The position numbers and the translations under genes are program-made. Shown here piece after piece: positions 34,440-48,918 of a stretch of DNA of 64,000 nucleotides. The DNA is from Chaetoderma sp. LZ-2023a (taxonomy: Eukaryota > Mollusca > Caudofoveata > Chaetodermatida > Chaetodermatidae): NCBI GenBank assembly GCA_034401795.1, contig CM067373.1:85414521-85478520 (forward strand), read 5' to 3'. A model generated the notes under the pieces. The model saw nothing but the letters and a program-made list of their open reading frames with translations. It did no database searches and was not told the origin of the DNA. How positions within the stretch are numbered: the stretch's first letter is position 1; each line of letters starts with the position of its first letter.

Positions 34440-35014
34440 CATCAATTTTGTCTAGAGCTGATTTGGAGCTTCCCGGCATCTACAGATATGCGGCTTGAAG
34501 GATACGCAGGTTGCCTTGTATAAACGTAGTCTTTGTGTCAATGCCACCTTTGATTTACAAATCCCGAGCTTCTTGAAGTACTGGAAAGCTATGTTCCCTA
34601 TGATGCAGCGGGCAGCAATATCAGCAATGAGCACAGGATCGTACCTTTCCTCCATGGTTCGCCGCCACGAAGCGGATCATCATTTTCTTCAGTTTCATGA
34701 TTAGTAGATATGTAGCTGAACTCTGTTTTGGATTCATTAATAAAGAGATTCTTAATTTTTAGCTTGCTTGCAGCTATGGGAGAAATTTTTCAAGAGGTTT
34801 CTTTTCCTCGTCTATGAAGTCCGCGTCGTCGGCATATTCCATCTCTATCGAAATACCCAGTATGGACACTGGGGGTTTGGTATTGTGGAATTTTCTAGCA
34901 CGGATTTCAATGCAGTGGCAGCGTAACAGGTAATGGGCAACTGCGTCGAAAGCGTGTGACATGTCAGTGCCCGTTTTGTTGAATTCCCGGTGCTTGGACA
35001 TGACTACTGACACT
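34440..35014 (-). pseudogene. YADD LINE fragment cut at the unit boundary (copy 1)
   Basis: Minus strand: FDAVAHYLLRCHCIEIRARK, ISIEMEYADDADFIDEEKKP (catalytic YADD intact) and, in a second frame, ALTQRLRLYKATCVSFKPH (thumb-type block). The sequence stops at 35,014 where unit 2 starts in the PLE. The uncut version is at 51,235-52,990. Confidence 0.7.
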
Positions 35015-35027
35015 GACATTTTATATC

Positions 35028-36347
35028 TTGCCTAAAATCCATAAACCTATCAGCACCTGGTTAGATCCATTGACACCTCCTGGACGACCCATCATTTCAG
35101 ACTGTGGCAGTGAGTCTTATGGCATTTCAGAATATATTGATTACTATTTAAAGCCCATTGCTAATAGACACAAGAGCTTTCTCAAGAACACAGAACACTT
35201 TCTTTCAAAATTATCCAAATTGTCAGTTCTGAAAGATGCATATTTAGTCACATTAGACATAGATGCTATGTATACCAATATAGATATTGATGCTGGAGTC
35301 AATGCTATTAAGAATTCTTTTGTCAAATTTCCTGATCCAGATCGACCAGACACGGAAATTCTAAAATTATTAGAGCTAAGTCTTAAAGGAAACGATTTCC
35401 AATTTAATGGTGAAAATTACCTTCAAATCTGTGGATGCGCAATGGGTAAACGATTCAGCCCAAATTTTGCCACGATTTATGTTGCGGAGTGGGAAGAGGA
35501 GGCACTGAACAAATCAACCAAAAAGCCTCTTCTTTACCTCAGATATCTAGATGACATCTTCATAGTTTGGCAACATTCAGAAGAAGACTTTTGGGAATTT
35601 TTTCGCATTTTAAATAACCAAGATTCAAACATCAAGCTAAAAGCTACTATTAGTGGAACATCGGTTGACTTTTTAGATGTCACGATCTATAAGGGTCCTC
35701 AATTTGATTCCTCTGGAAAATTAGAATATAAAGTATTCTTTAAGCCAACAGACTCACATCAGCTGCTTCACAAAAAATCATTTCATCCTCCACACACATT
35801 TAAAGGTTTGATCAAATCGCAAATCATAAGATTTTTTCGAAACTCTAGCAACAGGCAAAATCTGAATAGTGCATGCTCTACTCTGTTTGATGCTTTGAAA
35901 GCACGAGGCTATTCAGCCCGTTTTCTTCGAAAAATTAAAGCAGACACCATCAATGAGCTTGAAAATCTAAAACCTCATAGCGGACCCGAGTTTGAACCTG
36001 TCCAAATTAAACACAATAAACCAATCATGTGCGATGGATCAGTTTCTAAATGCGACAAAAATAGATGCAAAGTAAACAACTATATTGTAAACCAACAAAC
36101 ATTCCTGAGCTTTCAACCTAAAAATGAATATCATATCCGAACTAATATGCATTGTGATTCTGAGAATGTAGTCTATTTGATCAATTGTGCCCTTTGCCAG
36201 AAACAGTATGTTGGTGAAACATTAGTGCCTGGGTGTGTGCGTGCATGCATTCGTGCATGCGTTCATGCATGCATTATTGCGTGCATTCGTGCATGTATTA
36301 CTGTGTGCATGTATTATTGCATGCATTCGTGCATTCGTTCAGATGTG

Positions 36348-36379
<32 letters not shown>

Positions 36380-36422
36380 TATGTACGTGCGTATGTGTAT
36401 GTGTGTGCATTCGTGTGTATGA
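35028..36422 (+). pseudogene. PLE RT fragment, N-terminally cut by duplication (copy 2)
   Basis: Begins at MPKIHKPISTW, an internal Leu-to-Met position of the parental RT created by reading from within, and keeps motifs A to E (TLDIDAMYTNI, GCAMGKRFSPN, YLDD), the linker cysteines and the first GIY-YIG motif, then the Val-Arg-Ala-Cys tail. It lacks about 218 residues of the parent, including the KPADKG finger motif, so it cannot be an active RT. It starts only 13 bp from the unit junction. Confidence 0.85.
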
Positions 36423-36609
36423 TTTCTCTATAATGTAGGATCAATCCCAGCCTTTACCTGTTAAAGCGACCTACTGATTAATTCACTTTACCCCAACTAA
36501 TCTCAAGGGGGGACCACTCTAAGTAAATCTAAACTTGGTCTCGATAGGACAAATTTAGGCAAAGAAATTTTTAATTAAATTCCTGTGCCAATGCGGTTTT
36601 TTTCAATGT

Positions 36610-36664
36610 ACGGACGGGCGGACGGACGGACGGACGGACGGACGGACGGACGGACGGACGGACG

Positions 36665-36723
<59 letters not shown>

Positions 36724-37010
36724 TTCCATCAGACAGACTGACAGACTTCCATCAGACAGACTGACAGACTTCCATCAGACAGACTGACAGACTTCCATCA
36801 GACAGACTGACAGACTTCCATCAGACAGACTGACAGACTTCCATCAGACAGACTGACAGACTTCCATCAGACAGACTGACAGACTTCCATCAGACAGACT
36901 GACAGACTTCCATCAGACAGACTTCCATCAGACAGACTGACAGACAGACAGACAGACTTACCATCAGACGGACTGACAGACTTACCATCAGACGGACTGA
37001 CAGACAGACA
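36610..37010. repeat. Tetranucleotide and 23-bp minisatellite, unit copy 2
   Basis: Longer (ACGG)n and (CAGA)n runs than copy 1. One minisatellite unit is internally shortened (CAGACAGACTTCCATCAGAC near 36,915); the same shortening is seen in copy 3 but not copy 1. Confidence 0.9.
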
Positions 37011-40000
37011 TATACTAGTTGTGAGTCGAAACTAAAAAAAGGAAGTGACAATAATCCATCCCGAATGTTTCTAAATTACATACCGTGATTAATTTACAAT
37101 TTAAAACATTTCTGCTAAATATTTTGAAACTATTTTGACTGAGAGTTGCCGCTATCATCAGTTAATATAACCATGCTATCAGCAACAACAGCCGTGAGCC
37201 AAGTTAGTTTCACAATATTCAATAACTTACTCGAGGGACGCATAACATGGGTTTTGTTGTCATACGTTCAAACTTCAAATTCCTTTAGATTTCATGTCTC
37301 GATGTGCTTGTGCACAACACTGAGAGACATCGAAATCACCTGGTGTTTGGCAAATATATGTTCCTTGCAAATGTCGGTGTACAATGTTAATGGTCAAAGG
37401 CAACATGACGTGTGTTCCGTATAGTTTTAGTTTGTTTTGTAAAACAATATAGATCTGTGTAGACGTAATGGATTGCTATGCATGTTATTGTTTAGTCAGG
37501 AACTCGCATTTAAGAGTGGTATTTGAAGTTAAAATTTGCCAATGTAATGACAGTCGTAACCGTGCTAAATGTAAGCTTCGCTCACTATCAGTTTTTTATG
37601 CGACATCTTTTGAAAGCATCGTACACACTAAGCATATTGCTGTTGTCCAAAGGCGATGCGAGATATGACACACGGGTATATGGTGCATTCACTTTATGCT
37701 ACAATCAATATAATTCAAGCAACGTTTGTCAAATCTGGTCATGAGGTCAAATGTTATGTCACTAGTCGTGTTCTGATCAGAGTTCCAGAGACTATGGTGA
37801 GCATCGCATACTGGATACATATTTCTTAAATTGTAAGCAGATTTAGCAATGTCTGTGCACAAACTTACCCTCTGCTTCGGCCTTTATCGATAAGGATTCA
37901 GGAGACCATGCGAAATTTATTTCAATGCAATCTAAATCATTTCATTCGTCATATTGCTTTGATATAAATAACTGATCTGAATATAAGGGTCTTTGGTTTT
38001 CTATAGCTGAAATGTAATTATTGCAAATGTATAAAATTGTGTAATATGGTGAGAATATATGTTATTATATTTCCTAATTGTTATTCATTAAATACATCTT
38101 TACATTATTTTGGATCGTACTCGATGTATGTAAGCTGTGATTGATGTACACACATCGACCATTGTCCTTGTACTTTAGAATCTATGCTGACCATGGCTGA
38201 GAGAAAAGCAATGATAAATGCATATTATCAATCTCTGTCACTGACTACATCCTGAGACTATTCATTATCGGGACATCACCATGTATCATTAGGCTTGTCC
38301 ATGACCTATTCATTATCCGTGCTAGGATGGAATATGTACTGCTCGAGGACAATAAACGTAAGGTTAACCACAGCTAACATGTGACGTCTAGGTATAAATA
38401 CAAGGCCCGAGTTCCAATCAGTACAGACAGGATTAATGTATTATATATGCATGAGTGGATGACGACAATTATTAGACAATGGCCAGCGGTTATGCTCAGA
38501 TGTTTCTCCAGAATCACTGATGAACAAATTTTCTACTGCCACTGTTAAACATTTACCATTACGGCGATATTGGAACTCTGCTTACTCATTAATCCATCAA
38601 AGACATAACGCTCGTACACGTGACGTACTTTTCAATGTTCATACCCGAGGTAGATCTGTCATTCATTATGCATTTTGATTGTGACGTAGGCCTACATGTG
38701 ACGTCATTGAGAACAGAATGGATGCTTACATTAGATATGTGCCTGTAATGATAGGCGTCCATTTTTCACATGTTCCCTGAAAGCGATTGTAGACACAGAT
38801 ATAACGTGTTACAGTAACACGGTTACAAAAATACAATACACAGCGCATCAGTTAAATGGCATGAATACATCAATATGGTGATTTATCAGTGAAATACTGA
38901 TTAGGCAGTTTCTGTTGCCATCCGCACGTGCTCACTAAGCTTATGAAATCTTTTATTTCAATTGAGGTTCCCAAGTAATCATTAGACACACAGCAGAATC
39001 TGTAGTTTTGTTACGCAAGAATCCCAAAGGACAAGATCAGTAATTTCTTTAGGGAGATCGCATATCTACGTTACATTGATAATGACACAAAACGCTTCTG
39101 CCATTCAGACCTAAGGGTTACTGTCCTCGTCTTTGAGAACGCGCTCCATTGAACAGAAAATGCATTTAACTTGCAATTGCTATGCCAATGCATGCACCAA
39201 GTGAAATTTACCACATACAGACCCATCATTAACCTAGCATAACAAATATTCTTCTTAAGATGACGACAACGTCGATCTTTCTTACGTCCAACATTACATT
39301 TTGAAATTGCTAATAGCTAACGCAACTGGAATGAAACGTGAATACCCGACCAACGTATCGAGTGGAAGTTCTATCTTTTGGTTGACGTCATTCGCTCCAA
39401 ATTCATGGCATGGGGAGTTATTTGGCAAGTATACAATTCCATGATTAGCTTTGATTCTTGGCCTGTGTTTCACAATAGACGTATCCTTGCAATGACACAT
39501 TGCTAACAAAGTAAGAGGCAGGCATACAGTTGACATTGATGTGGATAGTTCAAATCCTATTTCCTTGTCGCGAGAAATGCACTTTGGGCTTCGGGTCACG
39601 AAGTAAAATGTTAGCACTTTGAAACGAAATACCTGCTTCGAAACATCATTTACAAGTTAATTAGTATTATGCTTAATATTTGGAAACAAATTTTTCTTGG
39701 AACTGCTGTCGCACATGGAGCTAACAGATTCCTGTCAAATTAGTTTCGAATTATTCAATAGCTTACCTGTACAGTTTACTTTCTTTGACGCTCTCTAGTT
39801 TAACCACCAATCATATGACGTCATAATCAACTGCGCGATGCGTAGGATAACATCGTAATCAATGACGTCATGGACTACGTAATTAAGTTAGGCAGCAACA
39901 GCACCAAATTAGTCAAATTAGTTTCAAGATATTCAAAAGCTTACTTGTATAGTTTTCCGAAAATCGATAGTCAGAGAGCTCAAGAATCGATAGATTAAGC

Positions 40001-40140
40001 ATGTCATGACCTTGGTACAACGGCCAGTTTGTGATCCATGACTTCCGAAGCATACATGCGATGTGGTGTTTCTTAGACGCAGTACCATGCCAGACATAAG
40101 GTTTGAATGTTTACTTATTAATTCAGCATCTAGTGACATT

Positions 40141-40520
40141 AGGAAATAGTTTTAGCTATGCCCCGCCCATCTCTAACTAAGCTCCACCCACGCTTTGTCC
40201 GTCTTGCAATCAATCGATCACTGCACTCACTGGATCTCAATTTCTAGAAGCTTATACAGGTTAGCTGGTGAATATTTTGAAATTAATTTGACTGGCAGCA
40301 ACAGCGCCCAGTCAAATTAGTTTCAAGATATTCGACATAATGTTTATTAAATAGTAAAGACAGACAATTGGTACAACGCGTCGGCTTATTCAGCGTTTAA
40401 GACGGACTAAATCGAGTCAGTCATGCTGGAATTCATCATGATGTCGTCCTACATACCACGCAGTAGATTTTGACGGCATATGACATCATATGATGGATGG
40501 ATAAACTGGAAATGCCAATT
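40141..40520 (+). mobile_element. Foldback MITE (unit copy 2)
   Basis: Duplicate of 31,751-32,130, essentially identical. Other MITE pieces of this unit are at about 37,113-37,227, 39,668-39,990, 40,662-40,845 and 42,270-42,815. Confidence 0.65.
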
Positions 40521-42829
40521 GCCATCTTGTGTATCAAAATGTGAGTTTATTGCGGCTATGCTCATCTTAAAAGAAATGTTGCGCGTGGCGGTTGGAATAT
40601 GACATTCTTCAGTTAAAAGGCAATGTTGATTGTAGCTTTCGGAAGTGTCCTCAACTCCCTGCTAAAATTTATTAGGTGGTAAAGACATAGAATTCGGTCA
40701 ACGTGTCAAACTATTATGAGCTAAAGACGGATTATGTCGGGTCATTTATGACGTCATGATTGTGACGTAATTCTTCAAGTCATGTAGTTGCTTATGACGT
40801 CATATGACGTCATATGATAGATGGATAAACTTGGAAATGTCCATTTTGTTATTAAGAGATGTTTTCCTCTTGACATTCATTAAATATTTTAGGAGGTTAC
40901 TGTAACAATAGAGCATGGATTGGCCTCTGCTAGCAAACAGTGTTGTTGCATACATATAACATTGTCTGATCTGTCTCTGTACTTTAGAATCTGTGATGAC
41001 AACGACTGAGTGAGAACCAATGATGCGTGATTATCATCAATCTCCGCCACAACTACATCATTCCATTATTCATTATTTGTCCATCAAGATCTCTTTCTAC
41101 ATCTGTCTCCCGACATTTCATCATCCGCACATAATCGTCTTTGTCACTCGTGTGCTTAGATGAAATATCCCGCTCGATGATAAATATAAGATTTAGCTCC
41201 AGCCACCTGGTGGCCGATGCGTGTATATGACATGAATTCAAATTCTTACAAGGGATATTCTTGCATTATCTATGTATGTGGGGGTTTATTATAATTAATC
41301 GGCAATGGTCAAAGGCTAGTCACTGGTGGTTCTTTTCACTGACTGGTGATAAAATATTCTAGATCTGGATATATCTATTTCACATTTTCTTTTTAATTTG
41401 CAGAGAGTCTAATATTGGAAATATCTATGTATTTTCTTGCTTTCTCTTTCTATCCATCCTACGGTTCCGTTCAAGTTGTTTCTCTCCCATATCGGTATTT
41501 ATGTTACGAGCTAGCTGGCTGTACATTCCCCTCATCAACAACCAATCAACAGGCCTTTCTTTTACAGTATTCACATGTCGCTAGGCGTAACAGATTTTTT
41601 GTTTCTCTCTCATCCCCTCACGCATCTACCCTCCCACACCATACCTCGTATACACCCACTGGACACACTATGGTAAAGTTGAACACCATTAAATTGTCTT
41701 TAGTGACAGTACAGCTCCTCATTCTCAAAAAAGGTGTTGCTCATTTTATCAACATAGCTTTCTAAATGAAGTTTTATGAACATAATACTTTGCGTCCATA
41801 AACTGTTGTCACACTTATGGTGGTAGCCGTACTAACGCGTGCCATAATCTGCTGCTGGATCTATGAAGTTCTTTTTTTAAGTCTGCAGATCAGAATTTAC
41901 TAGGGATACTTGCGACCCCGGGCATGATGAATGCGTTTCCGTAAATTGCCACTGAATCGATTAAGTAGGACTTAGCGGAGCATTTATCTGTGATTGGGTG
42001 TCTGTATGTATGCTTAGTGTATTCCGCGGCTGTAGTAGTAGAAACATCCTACATCTGCGATCAGTCCTTATTCGCTTTTGCCCACTGTGTCTTGTCTCCG
42101 CCGAAATCCTTAGCTTTCTCACGTCCATTCGTGACTTGAGTGTACCGAGTCCTCGTTTCTTGCGATCACTTCGTAGCACGCTTAGCATATTTATGCAATG
42201 ACACGCAATGTGTCGATTCTTAGATGGTTTGAATGTTTACTCATTAATTAAGCATCTAGTGGCAATAGGAAATGGGCCTTTTCAGATTTAGCTATGTCCC
42301 GCCCATCTCTAGCTAAGCTCCACCAACACTTTGCCCGTGTGGGAATCAATAGATCCCTGAAGACTCTGAATCTCAATTTCGAGAACACTATATTGAGCTT
42401 ATTGCCAGAAACATTAAGCACAAGATCGTGCATAGAGATCAAGAACATTAAAAGGAAAATATTGTCTAAAACAAGCTCAAATGTCATATTGTACTGAACA
42501 GACATATTTTTCACTTGCAAACGTGGTCATTTTTCACGTCACAAATAATTTGCAAAAGTTGGCTTATAATAATTTTGGTGCTGTAAGATCTGATAAATTG
42601 TCTGCTGACTATTAGGCAGGACTGCAACAGCGCCCAGTCAAAATTAGTTTCAAAATATTCAACATTATGTTTATTAAATAGTAAAGACATAAAATTCGTA
42701 CAATAACGCTTAGTCCGTCATCAATTAAGCGTTCGTGACGAATTTATCTACGTCATTCATGTTGCCATTGATTATGATTGACGTCATTCATGACATCATT
42801 TATTATGCGTAGGTGTTTATGGTAGCAGG

Positions 42830-43404
42830 CATCAATTTTGTCTAGAGCTGATTTGGAGCTTCCCGGCATCTACAGATATGCGGCTTGAAGGATACGCAGG
42901 TTGCCTTGTATAAACGTAGTCTTTGTGTCAATGCCACCTTTGATTTACAAATCCCGAGCTTCTTGAAGTACTGGAAAGCTATGTTCCCTATGATGCAGCG
43001 GGCAGCAATATCAGCAATGAGCACAGGATCGTACCTTTCCTCCATGGTTCGCCGCCACGAAGCGGATCATCATTTTCTTCAGTTTCATGATTAGTAGATA
43101 TGTAGCTGAACTCTGTTTTGGATTCATTAATAAAGAGATTCTTAATTTTTAGCTTGCTTGCAGCTATGGGAGAAATTTTTCAAGAGGTTTCTTTTCCTCG
43201 TCTATGAAGTCCGCGTCGTCGGCATATTCCATCTCTATCGAAATACCCAGTATGGACACTGGGGGTTTGGTATTGTGGAATTTTCTAGCACGGATTTCAA
43301 TGCAGTGGCAGCGTAACAGGTAATGGGCAACTGCGTCGAAAGCGTGTGACATGTCAGTGCCCGTTTTGTTGAATTCCCGGTGCTTGGACATGACTACTGA
43401 CACT
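42830..43404 (-). pseudogene. YADD LINE fragment cut at the unit boundary (copy 2)
   Basis: Duplicate of 34,440-35,014, with intact YADD box and the same endpoint ACTACTGACACT at the junction with unit 3. Confidence 0.7.
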
Positions 43405-43417
43405 GACATTTTATATC

Positions 43418-44737
43418 TTGCCTAAAATCCATAAACCTATCAGCACCTGGTTAGATCCATTGACACCTCCTGGACGACCCATCATTTCAGACTGTGGCAG
43501 TGAGTCTTATGGCATTTCAGAATATATTGATTACTATTTAAAGCCCATTGCTAATAGACACAAGAGCTTTCTCAAGAACACAGAACACTTTCTTTCAAAA
43601 TTATCCAAATTGTCAGTTCTGAAAGATGCATATTTAGTCACATTAGACATAGATGCTATGTATACCAATATAGATATTGATGCTGGAGTCAATGCTATTA
43701 AGAATTCTTTTGTCAAATTTCCTGATCCAGATCGACCAGACACGGAAATTCTAAAATTATTAGAGCTAAGTCTTAAAGGAAACGATTTCCAATTTAATGG
43801 TGAAAATTACCTTCAAATCTGTGGATGCGCAATGGGTAAACGATTCAGCCCAAATTTTGCCACGATTTATGTTGCGGAGTGGGAAGAGGAGGCACTGAAC
43901 AAATCAACCAAAAAGCCTCTTCTTTACCTCAGATATCTAGATGACATCTTCATAGTTTGGCAACATTCAGAAGAAGACTTTTGGGAATTTTTTCGCATTT
44001 TAAATAACCAAGATTCAAACATCAAGCTAAAAGCTACTATTAGTGGAACATCGGTTGACTTTTTAGATGTCACGATCTATAAGGGTCCTCAATTTGATTC
44101 CTCTGGAAAATTAGAATATAAAGTATTCTTTAAGCCAACAGACTCACATCAGCTGCTTCACAAAAAATCATTTCATCCTCCACACACATTTAAAGGTTTG
44201 ATCAAATCGCAAATCATAAGATTTTTTCGAAACTCTAGCAACAGGCAAAATCTGAATAGTGCATGCTCTACTCTGTTTGATGCTTTGAAAGCACGAGGCT
44301 ATTCAGCCCGTTTTCTTCGAAAAATTAAAGCAGACACCATCAATGAGCTTGAAAATCTAAAACCTCATAGCGGACCCGAGTTTGAACCTGTCCAAATTAA
44401 ACACAATAAACCAATCATGTGCGATGGATCAGTTTCTAAATGCGACAAAAATAGATGCAAAGTAAACAACTATATTGTAAACCAACAAACATTCCTGAGC
44501 TTTCAACCTAAAAATGAATATCATATCCGAACTAATATGCATTGTGATTCTGAGAATGTAGTCTATTTGATCAATTGTGCCCTTTGCCAGAAACAGTATG
44601 TTGGTGAAACATTAGTGCCTGGGTGTGTGCGTGCATGCATTCGTGCATGCGTTCATGCATGCATTATTGCGTGCATTCGTGCATGTATTACTGTGTGCAT
44701 GTATTATTGCATGCATTCGTGCATTCGTTCAGATGTG

Positions 44738-44785
<48 letters not shown>

Positions 44786-44839
44786 TATGTACGTGCGTAT
44801 GTGTATGTGTGTGCATTCGTGTGTATGATTTCTCTATAA
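43418..44839 (+). pseudogene. PLE RT fragment, N-terminally cut (copy 3)
   Basis: As in copy 2, including the shared Pro-to-Leu change. The GTGC array is 12 bp or more longer than in copies 1 and 2, extending the artefactual Val-Arg-Ala-Cys tail and changing its end frame. Confidence 0.85.
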
Positions 44840-45015
44840 TGTAGGATCAATCCCAGCCTTTACCTGTTAAAGCGACCTACTGATTAATTCACTTTACCCC
44901 AACTAATCTCAAGGGGGGACCACTCTAAGTAAATCTAAACTTGGTCTCGATAGGACAAATTTAGGCAAAGAAATTTTTAATTAAATTCCTGTGCCAATGC
45001 GGTTTTTTTCAATGT

Positions 45016-45062
45016 ACGGACGGACGGGCGGACGGACGGACGGACGGACAGACAGACAGACG

Positions 45063-45097
<35 letters not shown>

Positions 45098-45410
45098 TTC
45101 CATCAGACAGACTGACAGACTTCCATCAGACAGACTGACAGACTTCCATCAGACAGACTGACAGACTTCCATCAGACAGACTGACAGACTTCCATCAGAC
45201 AGACTGACAGACTTCCATCAGACAGACTGACAGACTTCCATCAGACAGACTGACAGACTTCCATCAGACAGACTGACAGACTTCCATCAGACAGACTGAC
45301 AGACTTCCATCAGACAGACTTCCATCAGACAGACTGACAGACAGACAGACAGACTTACCATCAGACGGACTGACAGACTTACCATCAGACGGACTGACAG
45401 ACAGACATAT
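45016..45410. repeat. Tetranucleotide and 23-bp minisatellite, unit copy 3
   Basis: Short (ACGG)n with a CAGACGGACAGAC interruption, about ten 23-bp units, with the shortened unit shared with copy 2. Confidence 0.9.
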
Positions 45411-48400
45411 ACTAGTTGTGAGTCGAAACTAAAAAAAGGAAGTGACAATAATCCATCCCGAATGTTTCTAAATTACATACCGTGATTAATTTACAATTTA
45501 AAACATTTCTGCTAAATATTTTGAAACTATTTTGACTGAGAGTTGCCGCTATCATCAGTTAATATAACCATGCTATCAGCAACAACAGTCGTGAGCCAAG
45601 TTAGTTTCACAATATTCAATAACTTACTCGAGGGACGCATAACATGGGTTTTGTTGTCATACGTTCAAACTTCAAATTCCTTTAGATTTCATGTCTCGAT
45701 GTGCTTGTGCACAACACTGAGAGACATCGAAATCACCTGGTGTTTGGCAAATATATGTTCCTTGCAAATGTCGGTGTACAATGTTAATGGTCAAAGGCAA
45801 CATGACGTGTGTTCCGTATAGTTTTAGTTTGTTTTGTAAAACAATATAGATCTGTGTAGACGTAATGGATTGCTATGCATGTTATTGTTTAGTCAGGAAC
45901 TCGCATTTAAGAGTGGTATTTGAAGTTAAAATTTGCCAATGTAATGACAGTCGTAACCGTGCTAAATGTAAGCTTCGCTCACTATCAGTTTTTTATGCGA
46001 CATCTTTTGAAAGCATCGTACACACTAAGCATATTGCTGTTGTCCAAAGGCGATGCGAGATATGACACACGGGTATATGGTGCATTCACTTTATGCTACA
46101 ATCAATATAATTCAAGCAACGTTTGTCAAATCTGGTCATGAGGTCAAATGTTATGTCACTAGTCGTGTTCTGATCAGAGTTCCAGAGACTATGGTGAGCA
46201 TCGCATACTGGATACATATTTCTTAAATTGTAAGCAGATTTAGCAATGTCTGTGCACAAACTTACCCTCTGCTTCGGCCTTTATCGATAAGGATTCAGGA
46301 GACCATGCGAAATTTATTTCAATGCAATCTTAATCATTTCATTCCGTCATATTGCTTTGATATAAATAACTGATCTGAATATAAGGGTCTTTGGTTTTCT
46401 ATAGCTGAAATGTAATTATTGCAAATGTATAAAATTGTGTAATATGGTGAGAATATATGTTATTATATTTCCTAATTGTTATTCATTAAATACATCTTTA
46501 CATTATTTTGGATCGTACTCGATGTATGTAAGCTGTGATTGATGTACACACATCGACCATTGTCCTTGTACTTTAGAATCTATGCTGACCATGGCTGAGA
46601 GAAAAGCAATGATAAATGCATATTATCAATCTCTGTCACTGACTACATCCTGAGACTATTCATTATCGGGACATCACCATGTATCATTAGGCTTGTCCAT
46701 GACCTATTCATTATCCGTGCTAGGATGGAATATGTACTGCTCGAGGACAATAAACGTAAGGTTAACCACAGCTAACATGTGACGTCTAGGTATAAATACA
46801 AGGCCCGAGTTCCAATCAGTACAGACAGGATTAATGTATTATATATGCATGAGTGGATGACGACAATTATTAGACAATGGCCAGCGGTTATGCTCAGATG
46901 TTTCTCCAGAATCACTGATGAACAAATTTTCTACTGCCACTGTTAAACATTTACCATTACGGCGATATTGGAACTCTGCTTACTCATTAATCCATCAAAG
47001 ACATAACGCTCGTACACGTGACGTACTTTTCAATGTTCATACCCGAGGTAGATCTGTCATTCATTATGCATTTTGATTGTGACGTAGGCCTACATGTGAC
47101 GTCATTGAGAACAGAATGGATGCTTACATTAGATATGTGCCTGTAATGATAGGCGTCCATTTTTCACATGTTCCCTGAAAGCGATTGTAGACACAGATAT
47201 AACGTGTTACAGTAACACGGTTACAAAAATACAATACACAGCGCATCAGTTAAATGGCATGAATACATCAATATGGTGATTTATCAGTGAAATACTGATT
47301 AGGCAGTTTCTGTTGCCATCCGCACGTGCTCACTAAGCTTATGAAATCTTTTATTTCAATTGAGGTTCCCAAGTAATCATTAGACACACAGCAGAATCTG
47401 TAGTTTTGTTACGCAAGAATCCCAAAGGACAAGATCAGTAATTTCTTTAGGGAGATCGCATATCTACGTTACATTGATAATGACACAAAACGCTTCTGCC
47501 ATTCAGACCTAAGGGTTACTGTCCTCGTCTTTGAGAACGCGCTCCATTGAACAGAAAATGCATTTAACTTGCAATTGCTATGCCAATGCATGCACCAAGT
47601 GAAATTTACCACATACAGACCCATCATTAACCTAGCATAACAAATATTCTTCTTAAGATGACGACAACGTCGATCTTTCTTACGTCCAACATTACATTTT
47701 GAAATTGCTAATAGCTAACGCAACTGGAATGAAACGTGAATACCCGACCAACGTATCGAGTGGAAGTTCTATCTTTTGGTTGACGTCATTCGCTCCAAAT
47801 TCATGGCATGGGGAGTTATTTGGCAAGTATACAATTCCATGATTAGCTTTGATTCTTGGCCTGTGTTTCACAATAGACGTATCCTTGCAATGACACATTG
47901 CTAACAAAGTAAGAGGCAGGCATACAGTTGACATTGATGTGGATAGTTCAAATCCTATTTCCTTGTCGCGAGAAATGCACTTTGGGCTTCGGGTCACGAA
48001 GTAAAATGTTAGCACTTTGAAACGAAATACCTGCTTCGAAACATCATTTACAAGTTAATTAGTATTATGCTTAATATTTGGAAACAAATTTTTCTTGGAA
48101 CTGCTGTCGCACATGGAGCTAACAGATTCCTGTCAAATTAGTTTCGAATTATTCAATAGCTTACCTGTACAGTTTACTTGCTTTGACGCTCTCTAGTTTA
48201 ACCACCAATCATATGACGTCATAATCAACTGCGCGATGCGTAGGATAACATCGTAATCAATGACGTCATGGACTACGTAATTAAGTTAGGCAGCAACAGC
48301 ACCAAATTAGTCAAATTAGTTTCAAGATATTCAAAAGCTTACTTGTATAGTTTTCCGAAAATCGATAGTCAGAGAGCTCAAGAATCGATAGATTAAGCAT

Positions 48401-48538
48401 GTCATGACCTTGGTACAACGGCCAGTTTGTGATCCATGACTTCCGAAGCATACATGCGATGTGGTGTTTCTTAGACGCAGTACCATGCCAGACATAAGGT
48501 TTGAATGTTTACTTATTAATTCAGCATCTAGTGACATT

Positions 48539-48918
48539 AGGAAATAGTTTTAGCTATGCCCCGCCCATCTCTAACTAAGCTCCACCCACGCTTTGTCCGT
48601 CTTGCAATCAATCGATCACTGCACTCACTGGATCTCAATTTCTAGAAGCTTATACAGGTTAGCTGGTGAATATTTTGAAATTAATTTGACTGGCAGCAAC
48701 AGCGCCCAGTCAAATTAGTTTCAAGATATTCGACATAATGTTTATTAAATAGTAAAGACAGACAATTGGTACAACGCGTCGGCTTATTCAGCGTTTAAGA
48801 CGGACTAAATCGAGTCAGTCATGCTGGAATTCATCATGATGTCGTCCTACATACCACGCAGTAGATTTTGACGGCATATGACATCATATGATGGATGGAT
48901 AAACTGGAAATGCCAATT
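48539..48918 (+). mobile_element. Foldback MITE (unit copy 3)
   Basis: Duplicate of 31,751-32,130. Other MITE pieces of this unit are at about 45,510-45,624, 48,066-48,388, 49,060-49,243 and 50,668-51,213. Confidence 0.65.

Larger units (their letters stand above)
26656..35014 (+). repeat. 8.4-kb tandem unit, copy 1 (8359 bp)
   Basis: Head-to-tail copy 1 of three. It starts inside the PLE RT gene at the G before ACATTTTATATC and ends inside the minus-strand YADD LINE (ACTACTGACACT). Contents in order: PLE RT C-terminal part, GTGC array and flank, (ACGG)n/(CAGA)n and a 23-bp minisatellite, MITE cores, dispersed-repeat blocks, LINE fragment. At 35,014/35,015 the sequence jumps back to the PLE text. 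Copies 2 and 3 are nearly identical. Confidence 0.95.
35015..43404 (+). repeat. 8.4-kb tandem unit, copy 2 (8390 bp)
   Basis: Same content and order as copy 1, offset 8359 at the start and 8390 after the minisatellite. Differences seen are few substitutions, for example a Pro to Leu change in the PLE (SVPKD to SVLKD) and AATCTAAATC for AATCTTAATC near 37,931, plus repeat-number changes. Confidence 0.95.
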
